From positions 1,054,001-1,118,000 of the forward strand of contig NW_027043830.1 of assembly GCF_037102585.1 (NCBI RefSeq): 64,000 nucleotides of DNA, read 5' to 3'. The notes under the pieces were generated by a model that worked only from the letters and a program-made list of their open reading frames with translations, had not been told where the DNA came from and ran no database searches. The translations under genes were made by a program, and so were the position numbers. Origin of the DNA: Saccharomycopsis crataegensis. Taxonomy: Eukaryota > Ascomycota > Saccharomycetes > Ascoideales > Saccharomycopsidaceae. Shown in pieces: positions 63,230 through 64,000 of the stretch. Every line of letters begins with the position of its first letter. Position 1 is the stretch's first letter.

Positions 63230-64000
63230 TTATTTAGCGGATTCAGCCTCCAATTTCTTTAAAATCGAAGGGTAAATTCCGGTGTTCTTGTATCTGTCAC
63301 GCATGAACTGGTTCATTAGCTGAACTGGCAACCATTTGAACATGAAATAGTATAATCCAGCTCTCTTCCCTTCAAAGAGCCTAAATGTGTTGAGGGTAGC
63401 ACGGTCAAGTTGAATATAGGCTCTTTCGGCGTATATTGTAGGGTCCATTCCTTTCTCGAACTTGAGCAAACTTCTCTCGAACTCAATATTTTCAAGGGTT
63501 TCTGGTGTATTAAAAATACTGTCCTCTGGCAACTCGGAACGTTTTCCAATTCCAGTATCGACAGCCCCAGTTACCATACTGATGACCTTGACCCCCAAAG
63601 GTTTCAATTCACTGTTAAGAGTACGAGCGTATTGGTCAAGACCAGCCTTGGTGGCGGCGTACACAGAGTTGTAAGTAAGAGGGATCCAGCCGGTGACCGA
63701 GGTGGTAAAAACAATAGTACCCTTAGCCTTCACAACAAACCTGGAGAATTCTCTAACCATTTTAATTGGAGCGACGAAGTTGACCCCGTTAATGTAATCC
63801 AAAACAGAATCACCGAAGTCGGTAGCAGGCAATGCAGAAATAACACCAGCATTATTATAGAGTACGTCCAACTTCGTCAATCCGAATTCCTCAACAAGCT
63901 TGGTCTTAAGATCTTTGATTTCTGCAGACTTGGTGACATCGGTGTGGAAGATCGAGATTTCTTGTTCTTTGAAGTCTGCTTTCACTTCATCAGGAAACTT
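63230..64000 (-). CDS. AYR1: Short-chain dehydrogenase/reductase, AYR1-like (5' end outside window)
   Basis: 256 residues are visible; the frame is open to the right edge, so the N-terminal nucleotide-binding glycine motif lies outside. Seen: YNNAG (NNAG motif), the catalytic Ser in VFTTSVTG, and YAATK with catalytic Tyr and Lys. The sequence around YARTLNSELKPLGVKVISMVTGAV is close to S. cerevisiae Ayr1, the NADPH-dependent 1-acyl-dihydroxyacetone-phosphate reductase of ER and lipid droplets that makes lysophosphatidate. The C-terminal KLEAESAK is hydrophilic. Orthology to Ayr1 rather than another classical SDR is likely but not certain. Confidence 0.8.
   Translation of the reverse strand, partial: KFPDEVKADFKEQEISIFHTDVTKSAEIKDLKTKLVEEFGLTKLDVLYNNAGVISALPATDFGDSVLDYINGVNFVAPIKMVREFSRFVVKAKGTIVFTTSVTGWIPLTYNSVYAATKAGLDQYARTLNSELKPLGVKVISMVTGAVDTGIGKRSELPEDSIFNTPETLENIEFERSLLKFEKGMDPTIYAERAYIQLDRATLNTFRLFEGKRAGLYYFMFKWLPVQLMNQFMRDRYKNTGIYPSILKKLEAESAK

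Overview
The window reads as nuclear chromosomal DNA of an ascomycete budding yeast (Saccharomycotina). It is AT-rich, with compact single-exon genes on both strands, four short introns (57-91 nt) with yeast-type splice sites (GTATGT-like donors, TACTAAC-like branch points), and homopolymeric A/T tracts between genes. Two CTG codons lie where homologues, as I remember them, carry threonine: CDR-type ABC transporter residue 245 and xylose reductase residue 181. This suggests CTG is read as serine, placing the organism in a CUG-Ser lineage; the inference needs a proper alignment. Protein descriptions otherwise hold under either code.

Layout. 1-9 kb: 5' part of a DIA2-like F-box gene, an OSH3 lipid-transfer gene, and an unrecognised large helical protein with C-terminal membrane segments. 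9-16.5 kb: hexokinase with a 91-nt intron, an apparently intact 2,281-bp Tc1-type DNA transposon with about 186-bp terminal inverted repeats, and an MNN1-type mannosyltransferase only 86 bp beyond the transposon. 16.5-19.7 kb: a 3.2-kb stretch without genes, holding a perfect 14 x 10 bp tandem array. 19.7-31 kb: housekeeping block of CCT3, LTN1 (ribosome quality-control ligase), TIF32 (eIF3a) and NCE102 (eisosome protein). 31.5-42.6 kb: a run of catabolic genes, namely 5-oxoprolinase, xylose reductase, a Zn2Cys6 regulator, an amadoriase/sarcosine-oxidase-like flavoenzyme and a Dal5-type permease, with GATAAG motifs in the last two promoters. 43-51.5 kb: AP-2 beta subunit (APL1), an FCY2-type purine-cytosine permease and a velvet-domain protein. 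52-64 kb: a full-size PDR/CDR ABC transporter, a serine-rich GPI-type surface protein, a 97-residue two-span membrane protein and the 3' part of an AYR1-like reductase, separated by three long intergenic stretches.

The most striking items are: (i) the transposon, whose inverted repeats carry eight TTCRTACC-like boxes spaced 22-24 bp (about two helical turns); (ii) the velvet-domain protein, a family typical of filamentous fungi; (iii) the possible nitrogen-regulated catabolic neighbourhood; and (iv) the evidence for CUG reassignment. I found no tRNA, rRNA, CRISPR array, virus-derived element or LTR element.
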